54,336 nucleotides of DNA from Betaproteobacteria bacterium (GCA_016868035.1 VGID01000025.1:1-54336); one strand, 5' to 3'. Shown: positions 17,007 through 26,009, counted from the stretch's first letter. Made by a program: numbers and translations. The notes: generated from the letters alone by a model not told the origin.

Positions 17007-18032
17007 ATGCCCGCAAACCTCTCCCCCGAATACAAGGCCGCCGAGGCCGCCTTCCGCAAGGCGCGCGATCCGCAGGAGCGCCTCGAGCTGCTGCGCGAGA
17101 TGCTGCGCGTCATGCCCAAGCACAAGGGCACCGACCATCTCCAGGCGGACATCAAGAGCCGCATCAAGGAGCTCTCCGAAGAGCTCGACCGGCCGAGAAA
17201 GGGCGCCGCGCACAGCGGGCCCGCGCTGGTGGTCCGTCCCGAGGGCGCCGCGCAGGTCGCGCTGATCGGGCCGCCGAACACCGGCAAGTCCTCGCTGCAC
17301 GCGCGCCTCACCGGGTCGAGCGCGCAGGTCGCGCCCTACCCGTTCACCACCCAGTACCCGGAGCCGGGAATGATGCTGCACGACGACGTGCACATCCAGC
17401 TCGTGGACCTGCCCGCCGTCTCGTCCCAGCATCCGGTGCCGTGGCTCGCCGGCGCGCTGCAGACCGCCGATGCGTGCGTGCTCGTCGCCGACCTCGGCAA
17501 CCCCGCGTGCGTGGAGGAGATCGAGGACGTGCACGCCGTGCTGCACGGAAAACGCGTGAGCTTGACCCACCGCTGGGAGCCGCAGGATGCGCCCGCCGCG
17601 GCCGCAGCCTCGGACGAAGGCGATCCGTTCGCGCTGCGCCTGCCGGCGCTGCTGCTTGCCAACAAGTGCGACCAGCTCACCGATCCCGAAGACGAATTGC
17701 GCATCTTCGAGGAGCTTGCGCAGCTGCGCTATCCCGCGCTCGCCGTCTCGGCGACGACGGGGCATAACCTCGGCGAGCTCGGAAACTGGCTCTTCAGCCA
17801 TCTCGGCATCGTGCGCATCTACACCAAGACTCCGGGCAAGCCCGCCGACCGTCATCGCCCGTTCACGCTGCGCCGCGGCCAGACGGTCGAGGACGTGGCG
17901 CGCCTCGTGCACAAGGACCTCGTGCGCTCGCTCAAGTACGCGCGCGTATGGGGGCACTCCGGGTTCGACGGCCAGCAGGTCGGGCGCGAGCATCCGCTGG
18001 CGGATGGCGACGTCGTGGAACTTCACGCCTGA
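17007..18032 (+). CDS. TGS-domain OBG/DRG-like GTPase
   Basis: 341 residues. An N-terminal helical region (to about residue 70) precedes a G domain with G1 GPPNTGKSS, a G2-like FTTQYPEPG, G3 VDLPAVS and G4 ANKCD, then a C-terminal TGS domain (HRPFTLRRGQTVEDVARLVH to GDVVELHA). This is the architecture of DRG/Obg-like translation-associated GTPases; the exact role in bacteria is unknown. It converges on the dehydratase gene with a heptad hairpin between. Confidence 0.85.
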   Translation: MPANLSPEYKAAEAAFRKARDPQERLELLREMLRVMPKHKGTDHLQADIKSRIKELSEELDRPRKGAAHSGPALVVRPEGAAQVALIGPPNTGKSSLHARLTGSSAQVAPYPFTTQYPEPGMMLHDDVHIQLVDLPAVSSQHPVPWLAGALQTADACVLVADLGNPACVEEIEDVHAVLHGKRVSLTHRWEPQDAPAAAAASDEGDPFALRLPALLLANKCDQLTDPEDELRIFEELAQLRYPALAVSATTGHNLGELGNWLFSHLGIVRIYTKTPGKPADRHRPFTLRRGQTVEDVARLVHKDLVRSLKYARVWGHSGFDGQQVGREHPLADGDVVELHA

Positions 18033-18038
18033 CGGCTG

Positions 18039-18096
18039 TTCCGGGTTCAAGGTTCAAGGTTTCGGGCCTAGACCCCGAACTTTGAACTTTGAACAA
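18039..18096. repeat. Heptad inverted-repeat element, TTCAAGG/TTTGAAC type
   Basis: GGGTTCAAGGTTCAAGGT TTCGGG on the left pairs with CCCCGAACTTTGAACTTTGAAC on the right. It is a compact and nearly perfect version of the element at 1-165. It lies in the convergent gap between the TGS GTPase and the dehydratase genes and is well placed as a bidirectional terminator. Confidence 0.88.
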
Positions 18097-18118
18097 GATT
18101 CCAGTCACCGGTACCTCG

Positions 18119-19870
18119 TTACTTCTTAGTGCGCGGCACGCGTGTAGTGATCTCCGCCGCGCAAAAATCGAAATCGCAGCCCCGGTCGGCCTGGGTGACC
18201 GATTCGAGGAAGAGCTTGCGGTAGCCGCGCGCATCCTCCGCGCGCGGGCGCGGCGCGCGCCAGGCCTTCTTCCGCTTCGCGAGCTCCGCGGCGCTGACCT
18301 TGAGCTCCAGTTTGCGCGCGGGCACGTCGAGCCGGATGCGGTCGCCGGTCTTCACGAGCGCGAGCGGCCCGCCGGCCGCGGACTCCGGCGTCACGTGCAG
18401 CACGATCGAGCCGAACGCGGTGCCGCTCATGCGCGCATCCGAGATCCGCACCATGTCCTTCACGCCCGCCTGCGCGAGCTTCTTCGGGATCGGGATGTAG
18501 CCCGCCTCGGGCATGCCCGGCGCGCCCTTCGGCCCGGCGCTCTTCAACACGAGGACATCGTCCCGCGCGACGTCGAGCTTCGGGTCGTCGATGCGGTTCG
18601 CGAGGTCCTCGAGCGACTCGAACACCACCGCTCTCCCCTCGTGCCGCGCGAGCCTCGGGTCCATCGCCGACTGCTTGATGATCGCGCCGCCGGGGGCGAG
18701 GTTGCCGCGCAGTACCGCGATACCGCCTTCCTTGAAGACCGGGGTCTTTCTGGCGCGGACCACCTGCTGGGGGAACGGCGGCGGCGCCGCGGCGATCTCC
18801 TCGCCCAGCGTCCTTCCGGTGATTGTCCGCGCGTCTAGGTTGAGGCGCGGCTCGAGCTCGCGCAGGATCGCCGCGGCGCCGCCCGCCTTGTACAGATCTT
18901 CCATGTAGTAACTCCCGGTGGGCTTGAGATCCACCAGCACCGGAACCTTGCGCCCCATGCGGTCGAATGCGTCGAGGTCCACCTCGATGCCGAGGCGCCC
19001 CGCGATCGCCGTGAGGTGCACGATCGCGTTGGTCGAGCCGCCGATCGCAAGCAGCATCGCGAGCGCGTTTTCCACCGCCTCCGGCGTCATGATTTTCCCG
19101 GGCGTCAAGCCCTCCTTCGCGAGCCCGACCGCGCGCGCGCCGGTCGCCTCGGCGTTTCTCATGCGCTCGGCCATTACCGCAGGGATGCACGCGCCGCCCG
19201 GCAGCATCATGCCGAGCGCTTCCGAGCACAGCGCCATCGTGCTCGCCGTGCCCATCACCATGCAGGTGCCCGCGGACGGGCAAAGCTGCGAACTGACCGC
19301 GTTGATCTCGCGCTCATCGATCTCGGAGGCGCGGAATTTCCCCCAGTAGCGGCGGCAGTCGGTGCACGCGCCGAGCCGCTCGCCCTTGTGGTCGCCGGTG
19401 ATCATGGGACCCGTCACCATCAGGATGGCGGGCACGTTGGCGCTCGCTGCGCCCATCAGCAGCGCCGGCACCGTCTTGTCGCAACCGCCGATCAGCACCG
19501 CCGCGTCCATCGGCTGCGCGCGGATCATCTCCTCGGTATCGATCGCCATCAGGTTCCTGAGATACATGCTCGTCGGGTGCGCGAACGACTCGTGCAGCGT
19601 GATCGTGGGAAACTCCACCGGCAGCCCGCCCGCGAGCATGACCCCGCGCTTCACCGCCTCGATCAGCTCGGGCACGGTGCGGTGACACGCATTGAACCCG
19701 CTATAGGTATTGGTAATTCCGACGATGGGTCGATCCAACGCATCGTCGGAATAGCCCATCGCCTTGATGAAGGCCTTGCGCAGGAAGAGCGAGAATTCCT
19801 CGTCTCCGTACGCGGTGAGGCCCTTGCGCATGCCGCTCTTCGATCCGGATTTCTTCGAACGTGTCGCCAT
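18119..19870 (-). CDS. IlvD/Edd-family dehydratase
   Basis: A 583-residue Fe-S dehydratase of the dihydroxyacid / sugar-acid family. Visible motifs are GITNTYSGFNACHRTVPEL, IGGCDKTVPALLMGA (cluster Cys), GACTDCRR, CPSAGTCMVMGTASTM and the C-terminal DARMSGTAFGSIVLHVTPE. The sequence favours the branch that includes aldonate dehydratases over housekeeping IlvD. The divergent RraA-like aldolase supports sugar-acid or oxo-acid breakdown, though that is inference. ATG 19870 (MATRSKKSG) is chosen over a longer frame that lacks family similarity. Confidence 0.9.
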   Translation of the reverse strand: MATRSKKSGSKSGMRKGLTAYGDEEFSLFLRKAFIKAMGYSDDALDRPIVGITNTYSGFNACHRTVPELIEAVKRGVMLAGGLPVEFPTITLHESFAHPTSMYLRNLMAIDTEEMIRAQPMDAAVLIGGCDKTVPALLMGAASANVPAILMVTGPMITGDHKGERLGACTDCRRYWGKFRASEIDEREINAVSSQLCPSAGTCMVMGTASTMALCSEALGMMLPGGACIPAVMAERMRNAEATGARAVGLAKEGLTPGKIMTPEAVENALAMLLAIGGSTNAIVHLTAIAGRLGIEVDLDAFDRMGRKVPVLVDLKPTGSYYMEDLYKAGGAAAILRELEPRLNLDARTITGRTLGEEIAAAPPPFPQQVVRARKTPVFKEGGIAVLRGNLAPGGAIIKQSAMDPRLARHEGRAVVFESLEDLANRIDDPKLDVARDDVLVLKSAGPKGAPGMPEAGYIPIPKKLAQAGVKDMVRISDARMSGTAFGSIVLHVTPESAAGGPLALVKTGDRIRLDVPARKLELKVSAAELAKRKKAWRAPRPRAEDARGYRKLFLESVTQADRGCDFDFCAAEITTRVPRTKK

Positions 19871-19995
19871 CTTGTGTGCTGGAAGACCTGAGTCGTGTGA
19901 CCGTTGACCCGTGACGGACGATAGCGAAAGCACCCGCCGCGCGCAACTGGTCTGCGCTACAATCTTTGCAGCACTCTCCCGCAGGTAATCGATCC

Positions 19996-20727
19996 ATGCC
20001 CGAGAAAAAGCCGCTGGGACGCCTGCCGCGCGAGGCGATCCGCCTGCTCGAGCTGCCGCGGCTGCCGCAGGAAGTGATCGAGGGCTACCGGGCGCTCGTG
20101 GACCTCACCGGCACCGTCTCCGATGCGATGGACGAGCTTGGCATTGTCGGCGTCGTGCCCGCCTATCAGCTGCCGCCGGTGAGCACCGGCACACGCGTCG
20201 TCGGCCCGGCGCTGACCGTGCGCAACATCCAGCGCAGCGCGCAGGTCCACAAGGCCGCGTTGGACAAGACCAACACGCAGGGCGAGAGCGAGGCGCACAA
20301 CCTCGCCGAGCCCGGCGACGTGCTGGTGATCGAGGGCGTAACGGGATGCTCGAACATGGGCGGACAGTCCGCAACCGTCGCCCGACGCCAGGGATTCATC
20401 GGCGCGGTGGTGGACGGAACGATTCGCGATCCGGACCAGTACCGCGAGATGGGCTGGCCGGTGTGGTGCCGCGGGTTCACCCCGGTCACCGGCAAGTGGC
20501 GCATGCAGACCGTGGAAGTAAACGGCACCGTCCAGGTGTGCGGCGTTCCGGTGCGGCCCGGGGACCTCGTGTGCGCGGACGAGGCCGGCGTCGCCTTCGT
20601 GGCTCGCGAGCGCGCCGCCGAAGTGCTGGAAGCGGCGCGCAAGATCGACGCCGGAGACACGAAGCGCAAGGCCGACATCGAGAGCGGGGCGAGCGTCACG
20701 GAACTCATGACGCGCAAGTACAAGTGA
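19996..20727 (+). CDS. RraA-like / 4-hydroxy-4-methyl-2-oxoglutarate aldolase-family protein
   Basis: 243 residues of the RraA-like fold. The active-site signature is present: EPGDVLVIEG, NMGGQSATVARRQGFIGAVV and DGTIRDPDQY (Arg-Asp). Members are either HMG/CHA aldolases (retro-aldol of oxo acids to pyruvate) or RNase E inhibitors. Length and catabolic context (divergent dehydratase) favour an aldolase. The start is ATG 19996; a longer in-frame extension is not needed. Confidence 0.85.
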   Translation: MPEKKPLGRLPREAIRLLELPRLPQEVIEGYRALVDLTGTVSDAMDELGIVGVVPAYQLPPVSTGTRVVGPALTVRNIQRSAQVHKAALDKTNTQGESEAHNLAEPGDVLVIEGVTGCSNMGGQSATVARRQGFIGAVVDGTIRDPDQYREMGWPVWCRGFTPVTGKWRMQTVEVNGTVQVCGVPVRPGDLVCADEAGVAFVARERAAEVLEAARKIDAGDTKRKADIESGASVTELMTRKYK

Positions 20728-20784
20728 CGCGCACGACGGGCCCGGAGCCGGGTGATCCATCTTCGGTGCGTCGAGCGCAAGCGC

Positions 20785-20812
20785 AAAAAAAGCGGCCACC
20801 CGCGGTGGCCGC
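20785..20812 (-). terminator. Strong intrinsic terminator facing the minus strand
   Basis: On the minus strand a 9-bp perfect stem (GCGGCCACC / GGTGGCCGC, 3-nt loop) is followed by seven Ts (20785-20791 on plus read as A). Both flanking genes are on the plus strand, so no known transcript ends here. It implies either an unannotated minus-strand transcript or a hairpin used weakly in plus orientation. Confidence 0.6.
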
Positions 20813-21074
20813 CCGAGACGCCGGGACCCTTGCCTGCGATCCTCGGCCGCCTCCTCCTCGGAGAAATTACCTGGCTGTGATCCGGATGCGCGTCAGTTGA
20901 GCTGGATCTCGCCGCGCGCACGATGAACTGCCGCCATTGGAGCAGTCCCGCCCCGGGCGCGCGTCGCATGTACAATCGGCGCAGAACACGACTACCCACG
21001 CATGTGCTGCGGATCGACGCCTTTTAAGTTCGACCGTCGGGCGCACGCAAGGTTCCAGACACACACGCCTGAAA

Positions 21075-22220
21075 ATGGAGCGCATCGTCATCATTGGCAG
21101 CGGTCTCGCCGGCTACAACGTGGCGAAGGAGCTGCGCAAGCTCGACAAGAGCGCGGCGCTCGCGATCATCACCGCGGACGGCGGCGAATTCTACTCCAAG
21201 CCCATGCTCTCGAATGCGCTCGGCACCGGCAAGACGCCCCAGACGCTGCCGCTCAATTCGGCCACGCAGATGGCCGAGCAGCTTGCCGCGGAGGTGCGCG
21301 TGCGCACGCGCGTGACTGCAATCGAGCCGGAGCATCATCGCGTGCGCCTCGGTGACGAGACGCTGGAGTATTCGAAGCTCGTGCTCGCCATCGGCGCGGC
21401 GCAGATACGGTTGCCGCTCGAGGGCGGTGCCGCGGGCGAAGTACTCAGCGTGAACAGCCTCGACGACTATGCGCGTTTCCGCACGACGCTCGACGGAAAA
21501 AAGCGCATCGCGATCATCGGAGCGGGCCTCATCGGCTGCGAATTTGCCAACGACCTCGCCACGAGCGGACGCGAGGTGGAGGTGATCGATATCGCCGGGC
21601 AGCCGCTGCCGCGCCTGCTGCCCCCGGAAGGCGGCGAGCTGCTGCGGGACAGGCTTGCCGCCCTCGGCGTGACATGGCACCTCGGAACCAGCGCAAGCGG
21701 CATCGAGCGCTCCGGCGCGGGGTTGCGGGTCGCGCTCGCCGACGGCATCGCGATCGACGCCGAGATCGTGCTTTCGGCGGTCGGGTTGAAGCCCAAGCTC
21801 GAGCTCGCGCAGGCCGCCGGCATCGAGGTGAACCGCGGCATCCGGGTCAACCGGTTCCTGGAAACGAGCGCGCCGGACGTTCATGCGCTGGGCGACTGCG
21901 CGGAGGTCGAAGGCCTCGTGCTGCCCTTCGTGATGCCGATCATGCACGCCGCGCGCGCGCTCGCGGCAACCCTCGCGGGCACGCGCACCGCGCTCTCCTA
22001 CCCCGCGATGCCCGTGCTGGTGAAGACCCCGGCTTGCCCCACGATCGTTTCACCGCCCGCGAACGACGCAGCCGGGGAATGGAAGATCGAGAAAAGCGAG
22101 GACGGCGTGAAAGCGCTGTTCGTGGACGCAACAGGCAAGCTGCTCGGCTTTTCCCTCAACGGAAAAGCGACCGCAGAGCGCGCGAAGCTCGCGCAGCAGG
22201 TTCCGCCCGTCCTTGCATAG
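21075..22220 (+). CDS. Rubredoxin-NAD(P)H reductase-like FAD oxidoreductase
   Basis: A 381-residue two-dinucleotide-binding-domain flavoprotein. The FAD-binding GSGLAGYNVAKELR is at the N-terminus, the NAD(P)-binding IIGAGLIGCEFANDL lies mid-protein, and the ALGDCAEVEGL FAD motif sits near residue 275. The pattern fits rubredoxin reductases that feed electrons to alkane hydroxylases or oxygen-detoxifying systems. No rubredoxin gene is adjacent. The start is ATG 21075, fitting the family N-terminus MERIVIIGSG. A TACAAT at 20971-20976 could be its -10 element. It converges on the next gene. Confidence 0.85.
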   Translation: MERIVIIGSGLAGYNVAKELRKLDKSAALAIITADGGEFYSKPMLSNALGTGKTPQTLPLNSATQMAEQLAAEVRVRTRVTAIEPEHHRVRLGDETLEYSKLVLAIGAAQIRLPLEGGAAGEVLSVNSLDDYARFRTTLDGKKRIAIIGAGLIGCEFANDLATSGREVEVIDIAGQPLPRLLPPEGGELLRDRLAALGVTWHLGTSASGIERSGAGLRVALADGIAIDAEIVLSAVGLKPKLELAQAAGIEVNRGIRVNRFLETSAPDVHALGDCAEVEGLVLPFVMPIMHAARALAATLAGTRTALSYPAMPVLVKTPACPTIVSPPANDAAGEWKIEKSEDGVKALFVDATGKLLGFSLNGKATAERAKLAQQVPPVLA

Positions 22221-22242
22221 CACGCGAGGACGCGCTTTCCCG

Positions 22243-22365
22243 TTCAAGGTTCAAGGTTCAAGGTTCAAGGTTCAAGGTTCAAGGTTCAAGGTGGGAGCGA
22301 AGCGCGATTTGCGGGTTCAACTTTGAACATTGAACTTTGAACGTTGAACTTCGAACATCGAATCA
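22243..22365. repeat. Heptad inverted-repeat element, TTCAAGG/TTGAACN type
   Basis: About seven TTCAAGG units (22243-22292) are followed by a spacer of about 28 nt (GGGAGCGAAGCGCGATTTGC) and about five TTGAACN-type units (22319-22360). This is the closest relative of the element at 1-165, with a similar GGAGCG in the spacer. It lies in the convergent gap between the flavoprotein and the gene ending at 22363, and abuts that gene's stop codon. Confidence 0.92.
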
Positions 22366-23232
22366 GGACTCTGATTTGGCGGCCCAGGTAGCCCGCACGA
22401 CTTCTTTCGCCCACGCATCCTCACCGCTGAACGTGTCGTGCTCGAGCACTCCGCTTTGCGCCTGCGCCTCGCTGCGCAGGAGATGCAGGCGCGCCGCCCG
22501 CACGTTCGCATCGCGCACGCCGTAGCCGTAGCGCTGGAACCGCTCCTTCTCGATCGCGATATCCCGCTCGGGGTCCGTGGCGAACCAGACCCAATCCGCG
22601 ACGAAACGTCGTGCGAGCTCGTCCAGTTCCTGAAATACGGCCCCCTCTATTTCGATCGGGGGTTGAAGCTCGTCGCGGACAAAAGCTCCGGAAGACGGAA
22701 CCCTGCGCCAGAGCACGCTCCACTGCGGCCTGCCCTCGGTCGCATGGAGCTCGACCGCCCCCGGCCGGCGCAGCACGCGCACCAGCGCGTCGCCCGAGGC
22801 GGTGAGCGCATAGCCGCGCCATTCGTCCGCCGCCGCGCGGAACAGCGTGAGCGCGAGTTCGAGCGTCCCATCCTTCGCGACCGCGACGTAAACGGGATGC
22901 CCGCTGCCGGCATGGGTGGAGATGCGCTCGGTCTGCTGCTGCGTGACGAGGCCGTTGGCGATGGACGCCCTGCCCCGCGCACCTGCAGCGACGTCAACCC
23001 ATTCGGCGCTGAAAGCAAGGTCCGGGAATTCCTGCGAAGCCTGGGCGAACGCCGGAAACGGTATGCCGCCCTCGACCTTCAAGTCATAGCAGAGCGCGGA
23101 CTCGCCATGGTGCTCGGTGACCTCGTTCTTGAGGAATTGCTCGGAGAGCAGGCGCCGCAGGCGCGCCTCGCACGCGCCGCGCTGCGCTGCATCTCCCGTG
23201 ATGGTTACCGTCGCATGGATCAGGATGGACAT
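22363..23232 (-). CDS. Hypothetical protein
   Basis: A 289-residue soluble protein without signal peptide. The N-terminal part (SILIHATVTITGDAAQRGACEARLRRLLSEQF) could be an alpha/beta domain; the C-terminal half has DPERDIAIEKERFQRYGYGVRDANVRAARLHLLRSE split over two helices. I do not recognise the family. Codon usage matches neighbours. ATG 23232 is chosen as the first start after which coding character is clear; an earlier in-frame start at 23301 is possible. Confidence 0.55.
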   Translation of the reverse strand: MSILIHATVTITGDAAQRGACEARLRRLLSEQFLKNEVTEHHGESALCYDLKVEGGIPFPAFAQASQEFPDLAFSAEWVDVAAGARGRASIANGLVTQQQTERISTHAGSGHPVYVAVAKDGTLELALTLFRAAADEWRGYALTASGDALVRVLRRPGAVELHATEGRPQWSVLWRRVPSSGAFVRDELQPPIEIEGAVFQELDELARRFVADWVWFATDPERDIAIEKERFQRYGYGVRDANVRAARLHLLRSEAQAQSGVLEHDTFSGEDAWAKEVVRATWAAKSES

Positions 23233-23361
23233 TACGAAGATTCTCGGCAGGGACGGTATCCAGAAGCAAATCGTGCCGTCCTTGGTGTCCCCGCTTATCA
23301 CATCGGCAAACGAGAAAGGCCGGCTGCAAACGGCTTTGTCGGCATGCCCCGGCGCCCCCGA

Positions 23362-23391
23362 TCACAAGTCACCAGTCACGAGTCACGCAGT
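23362..23391. repeat. Short heptad array, GTCACNA type
   Basis: ATCACAAGTCACCAGTCACGAGTCACGCAG shows four units of period 7. It sits directly beyond the stop codon of the PEBP gene and is a single arm without an obvious partner. Confidence 0.6.
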
Positions 23392-24021
23392 TCAGATCTT
23401 GACGCTGGGATTGAGTGCATAGATGCCGGTGAGCGTGGCCCGCCCGAGCACGTGGCCACGGATCGCGGCGAGCACGTCGGGGCCCTTGAAGATGCCGCTC
23501 ACCGGGCACCGCGCGAAGTCGAGCGCGTAGAGCGTGAACACGTAGTGGTGCGGGATCTCGTCGTTCCACGGCGGGCACGGGCCATCGTAGCCGAAGTAGT
23601 TTCCGGACATGTCCTTGTCCGAGGCAAACCACGCGGTGTAGTCGTTGATGCCCTGGCGCGTGCCATAGGGGCCCTCCGGCGCCTGCTTGCCGCGCGGAGT
23701 CACGCCCTTGGAAAAATCGCCCTTCATGAACCGCGTGGTGGTCGGGCCGATATCCACGAGCACCCAGTGGAAAAAATCCACCCGCGGCAGCGACGCCGGT
23801 ATGATGCGGCCCTCCTTGTTGACGTCGTCCGGCTTGCTCGGCACGTCGTAGTCGTGGCAGATGAGCGCGAGCGACTTGGTGCCCTGCGGCAGATCGCCCC
23901 AAGACAGGTCCGGATTCAGGTTCTGCGAGAGCGTGACGTGTGTCTTGGGATCGGGCGCGCAGAACGCGAACTCGGCCGGTATGCGCTGTTTTTCCGCGAA
24001 ACTCTTGCTCGTGAGCTTCAT
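23392..24021 (-). CDS. PEBP / YbhB-YbcL-family protein
   Basis: A 209-residue phosphatidylethanolamine-binding-like protein (Raf-kinase-inhibitor-like in bacteria). Recognisable elements are LSWGDLPQGTKSLALICHDYDVP, FFHWVLVDI, GYDGPCPPWNDEIPHHYVFTLYALD and RATLTGIY. The family binds small anionic ligands; the bacterial function is unclear. The start ATG 24021 is supported by GGAGGAAAACA. A MITE-like element lies upstream. Confidence 0.88.
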   Translation of the reverse strand: MKLTSKSFAEKQRIPAEFAFCAPDPKTHVTLSQNLNPDLSWGDLPQGTKSLALICHDYDVPSKPDDVNKEGRIIPASLPRVDFFHWVLVDIGPTTTRFMKGDFSKGVTPRGKQAPEGPYGTRQGINDYTAWFASDKDMSGNYFGYDGPCPPWNDEIPHHYVFTLYALDFARCPVSGIFKGPDVLAAIRGHVLGRATLTGIYALNPSVKI

Positions 24022-24084
24022 TGTTTTCCTCCTCCGGATAGCGAAAATTATACCAAAGCTCCTGCGCCTCTCTGCCTCCCCTAG

Positions 24085-24224
24085 CAGTTTGTTGAAAAAT
24101 GCGCCGCGCTCACGAAAAACGTCATTCCCGCGGAGGGGGAATCCAGTAAGTCATTGATCTGTCATACACCGGATTTTCCGGGCTCCCGCCGACGCGGGAG
24201 CGACGATCGTTTTTCAACAAACTG
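24085..24224. mobile_element. MITE-like element with 15-bp perfect terminal inverted repeats
   Basis: CAGTTTGTTGAAAAA (24085-24099) is matched by TTTTTCAACAAACTG (24210-24224), giving a 140-bp element with no coding capacity. Inside are two hairpins, ATTCCC/GGGAAT (24122-24141) and GCTCCCGC/GCGGGAGC (24182-24201). This ACAGTTTGTTGAAAAA-type end is known from small non-autonomous elements in several proteobacteria. It ends 1 nt before the stop codon of the aminopeptidase gene. No clear target duplication is visible apart from possible TA. Confidence 0.8.
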
Positions 24225-24225
24225 T

Positions 24226-25308
24226 CTAATCCTCGCTGCGCGCGCGCCGCGGGACGAGCGCCGCAAGCCGCTCGCTGCGCTCCTTTTCGGGCAGCGCGGC
24301 GAGCTCCCGCACCGCGCGGTAGAAGCGCGGGAAGTCCCCGCCCTCGCGCTCGAGCAGCGCCTCGAACGCCGGAACCAGCTGGTTGTAGATGCCCACCGAG
24401 GCGAGCTGCGCATTATTGAGCGTCTGTGCGAACCAGCGGTCGTAGCCCTTGTAGCCGCCCCATTTCTGCTTCAGCACCGAATACTCGCGCCGGAGCTCCT
24501 CGAATATCGCGGACTTGCGGCTGCGCATCGCCTCGGGATCCAGGCCGGTCGAATACAGCTCGTCGAGCCGGTCGCGGTAGTCGTCGATGAGCTCCGCGAA
24601 CTCGGCGCGGATGCGCCGGCGCCGCTGAAACTCCTCGAACTGTGCGGCATCGCCCGCGCGCGCGAGCCAGCGCCGCACGCCCTCCTCGTCGACGGCGGAG
24701 GCGAAGGATTCGTTGAACACCGTGTCGTCGGCGACGTAGACCACCTGGTGCGAGAGCTCATGAAAGATGATCCGCGCGAGCTCCGCTTCGGGATAGTGGA
24801 TGAACGTGTTGAGCACCGGATCGGAGAACCAGCCGAGCGTGGAGTACGCGGGCACGCCCCCGACGTGGACGTCGAAGCCCTGTCCGGAAAGCCGCCGGGC
24901 GAAGCGCTCGGCACGCTCCTGCGAGAAATAACCGCGGTAGCTCACGCAACCGACGATCACGAAACACCACGCGACCGGGCGCACCGAGAATTCCGGCGCT
25001 GCGAACACGTTCCATACCACGTAGCGCCGCTCGAGGTCGGCGTAGCGGCGGTAGCTCTGGTTCTCGGGCAGCGCGAGCTCGCGGCTCGCGAACGCGCGGA
25101 TCTCGAGCACGCGCGCCAGGCGCTCCCTGAGGGCCTGCGGGGTTGCGCTATCCGCGATCACCTCCGCGATCGGGCGCTCGCGGCGCCACAGCTCGAGCTG
25201 CCCGCTCACCGACTGCACGTAATAGCCGATGGTCGAGCACCCGCCCAGCAGGAGCGTGAGCGCCGCCGCGGGCAGCCACGGCAGGCAGCCGGTAGCCGGG
25301 GACCCCAT
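24226..25308 (-). CDS. Predicted zinc aminopeptidase, lipoprotein (COG4324-like)
   Basis: 360 residues with a lipobox (LLGGC, Cys24) and the metallopeptidase signature IIFHELSHQVVYV (His183, Glu184, His187) followed by FNESFA (Glu200). FVIVGCVSYRGYF is also characteristic of the predicted aminopeptidase family. It probably acts in the periplasm, anchored in the outer membrane. ATG 25308 is chosen because it places the signal peptide correctly; upstream sequence is heptad repeat. The TAG stop (24226-24228) lies immediately outside the MITE, so the insertion may have trimmed or replaced the original C-terminus. Confidence 0.88.
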   Translation of the reverse strand: MGSPATGCLPWLPAAALTLLLGGCSTIGYYVQSVSGQLELWRRERPIAEVIADSATPQALRERLARVLEIRAFASRELALPENQSYRRYADLERRYVVWNVFAAPEFSVRPVAWCFVIVGCVSYRGYFSQERAERFARRLSGQGFDVHVGGVPAYSTLGWFSDPVLNTFIHYPEAELARIIFHELSHQVVYVADDTVFNESFASAVDEEGVRRWLARAGDAAQFEEFQRRRRIRAEFAELIDDYRDRLDELYSTGLDPEAMRSRKSAIFEELRREYSVLKQKWGGYKGYDRWFAQTLNNAQLASVGIYNQLVPAFEALLEREGGDFPRFYRAVRELAALPEKERSERLAALVPRRARSED

Positions 25309-25309
25309 T

Positions 25310-25345
25310 CCGGTGACGGCTGACGACTGACGGCTGACGATCATC
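25310..25345. repeat. Heptad array, CTGACGA/CTGACGG type
   Basis: CGGTGACGGCTGACGACTGACGGCTGACGA lies in the gap between the esterase and aminopeptidase genes. About four units; no complementary arm is visible. Confidence 0.6.
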
Positions 25346-25370
25346 CCGCTCATCGATGGCGAATTGCGAA

Positions 25371-26009
25371 TCACGCTTTTTCGAACGCCCCGTTTCGCAG
25401 GAAGGCGGCGACCTGGCGGTGGACGGCGCGAGAGACCAGCATCCCCGAATGATTGACCGGCAGCACGATCTGGTCCCGCATCCCCGGCACGCGCGTCTCC
25501 TCCACCGCCACCACGCCATCATTGGGCTGCGGCAGCGCACTGTCCACCAGGCGGCCGAGCCCGAAGCCCCACGAGCCCGCGATCACGCCGATCTCGAAGC
25601 GCGCGAAATCGACGTCCTTCTCCGCATCCAGCCACTCGCGAATGCTCTTGCCGAGCATGGCCTGGCCGAGCTCCCAGCGCGCGAGCTCCCGTGCCGCGTG
25701 ACTGTCGCGGTACGGCACGCCCTCGAGCACGATGCGCCCGCCGCCCGCGCCGAGGCCGCGCGCGAGCATGCTCAAAACGACAACCCCGCCCAGGCTGTGC
25801 CCGACGAAGTGCACTACGGGCGCCGGCAGCGAGGCGGCATAGAGCGCGAGACCCTCGGCATTCTGCGCGAGGCTCGAACGCACCGAGCGGTAGGAGTAGG
25901 CAACCGCACGATAGCCCAGCCGTCCCAGCGCCCGCCGTTGCAGCTCCATCGCCAGGCCGTGCACCCACAGCCCGTGCACCAGCACTACCGTTTCGGGCGC
26001 CGGTCCCAT
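25371..26009 (-). CDS. Alpha/beta hydrolase (esterase/lipase-like)
   Basis: A 212-residue minimal alpha/beta hydrolase. VVLVHGLWVHG forms the oxyanion loop, FVGHSLGGVVVLSML carries the nucleophile Ser in GHSLGG, and PVNHSGMLVS near the C-terminus carries the catalytic His. It has no lid domain and no signal peptide. It resembles small PGAP1/lipase-like hydrolases; the substrate is unknown. Start ATG 26009, with a TTG three codons earlier as an alternative. The gene ends just before the aminopeptidase, on the same strand. Confidence 0.82.
   Translation of the reverse strand: MGPAPETVVLVHGLWVHGLAMELQRRALGRLGYRAVAYSYRSVRSSLAQNAEGLALYAASLPAPVVHFVGHSLGGVVVLSMLARGLGAGGGRIVLEGVPYRDSHAARELARWELGQAMLGKSIREWLDAEKDVDFARFEIGVIAGSWGFGLGRLVDSALPQPNDGVVAVEETRVPGMRDQIVLPVNHSGMLVSRAVHRQVAAFLRNGAFEKA

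Noticed and set aside
22243-22365. tRNA T-arm-like GGTTCAA words
   Set aside because: They are part of heptad arrays; there is no acceptor, D or anticodon arm geometry.
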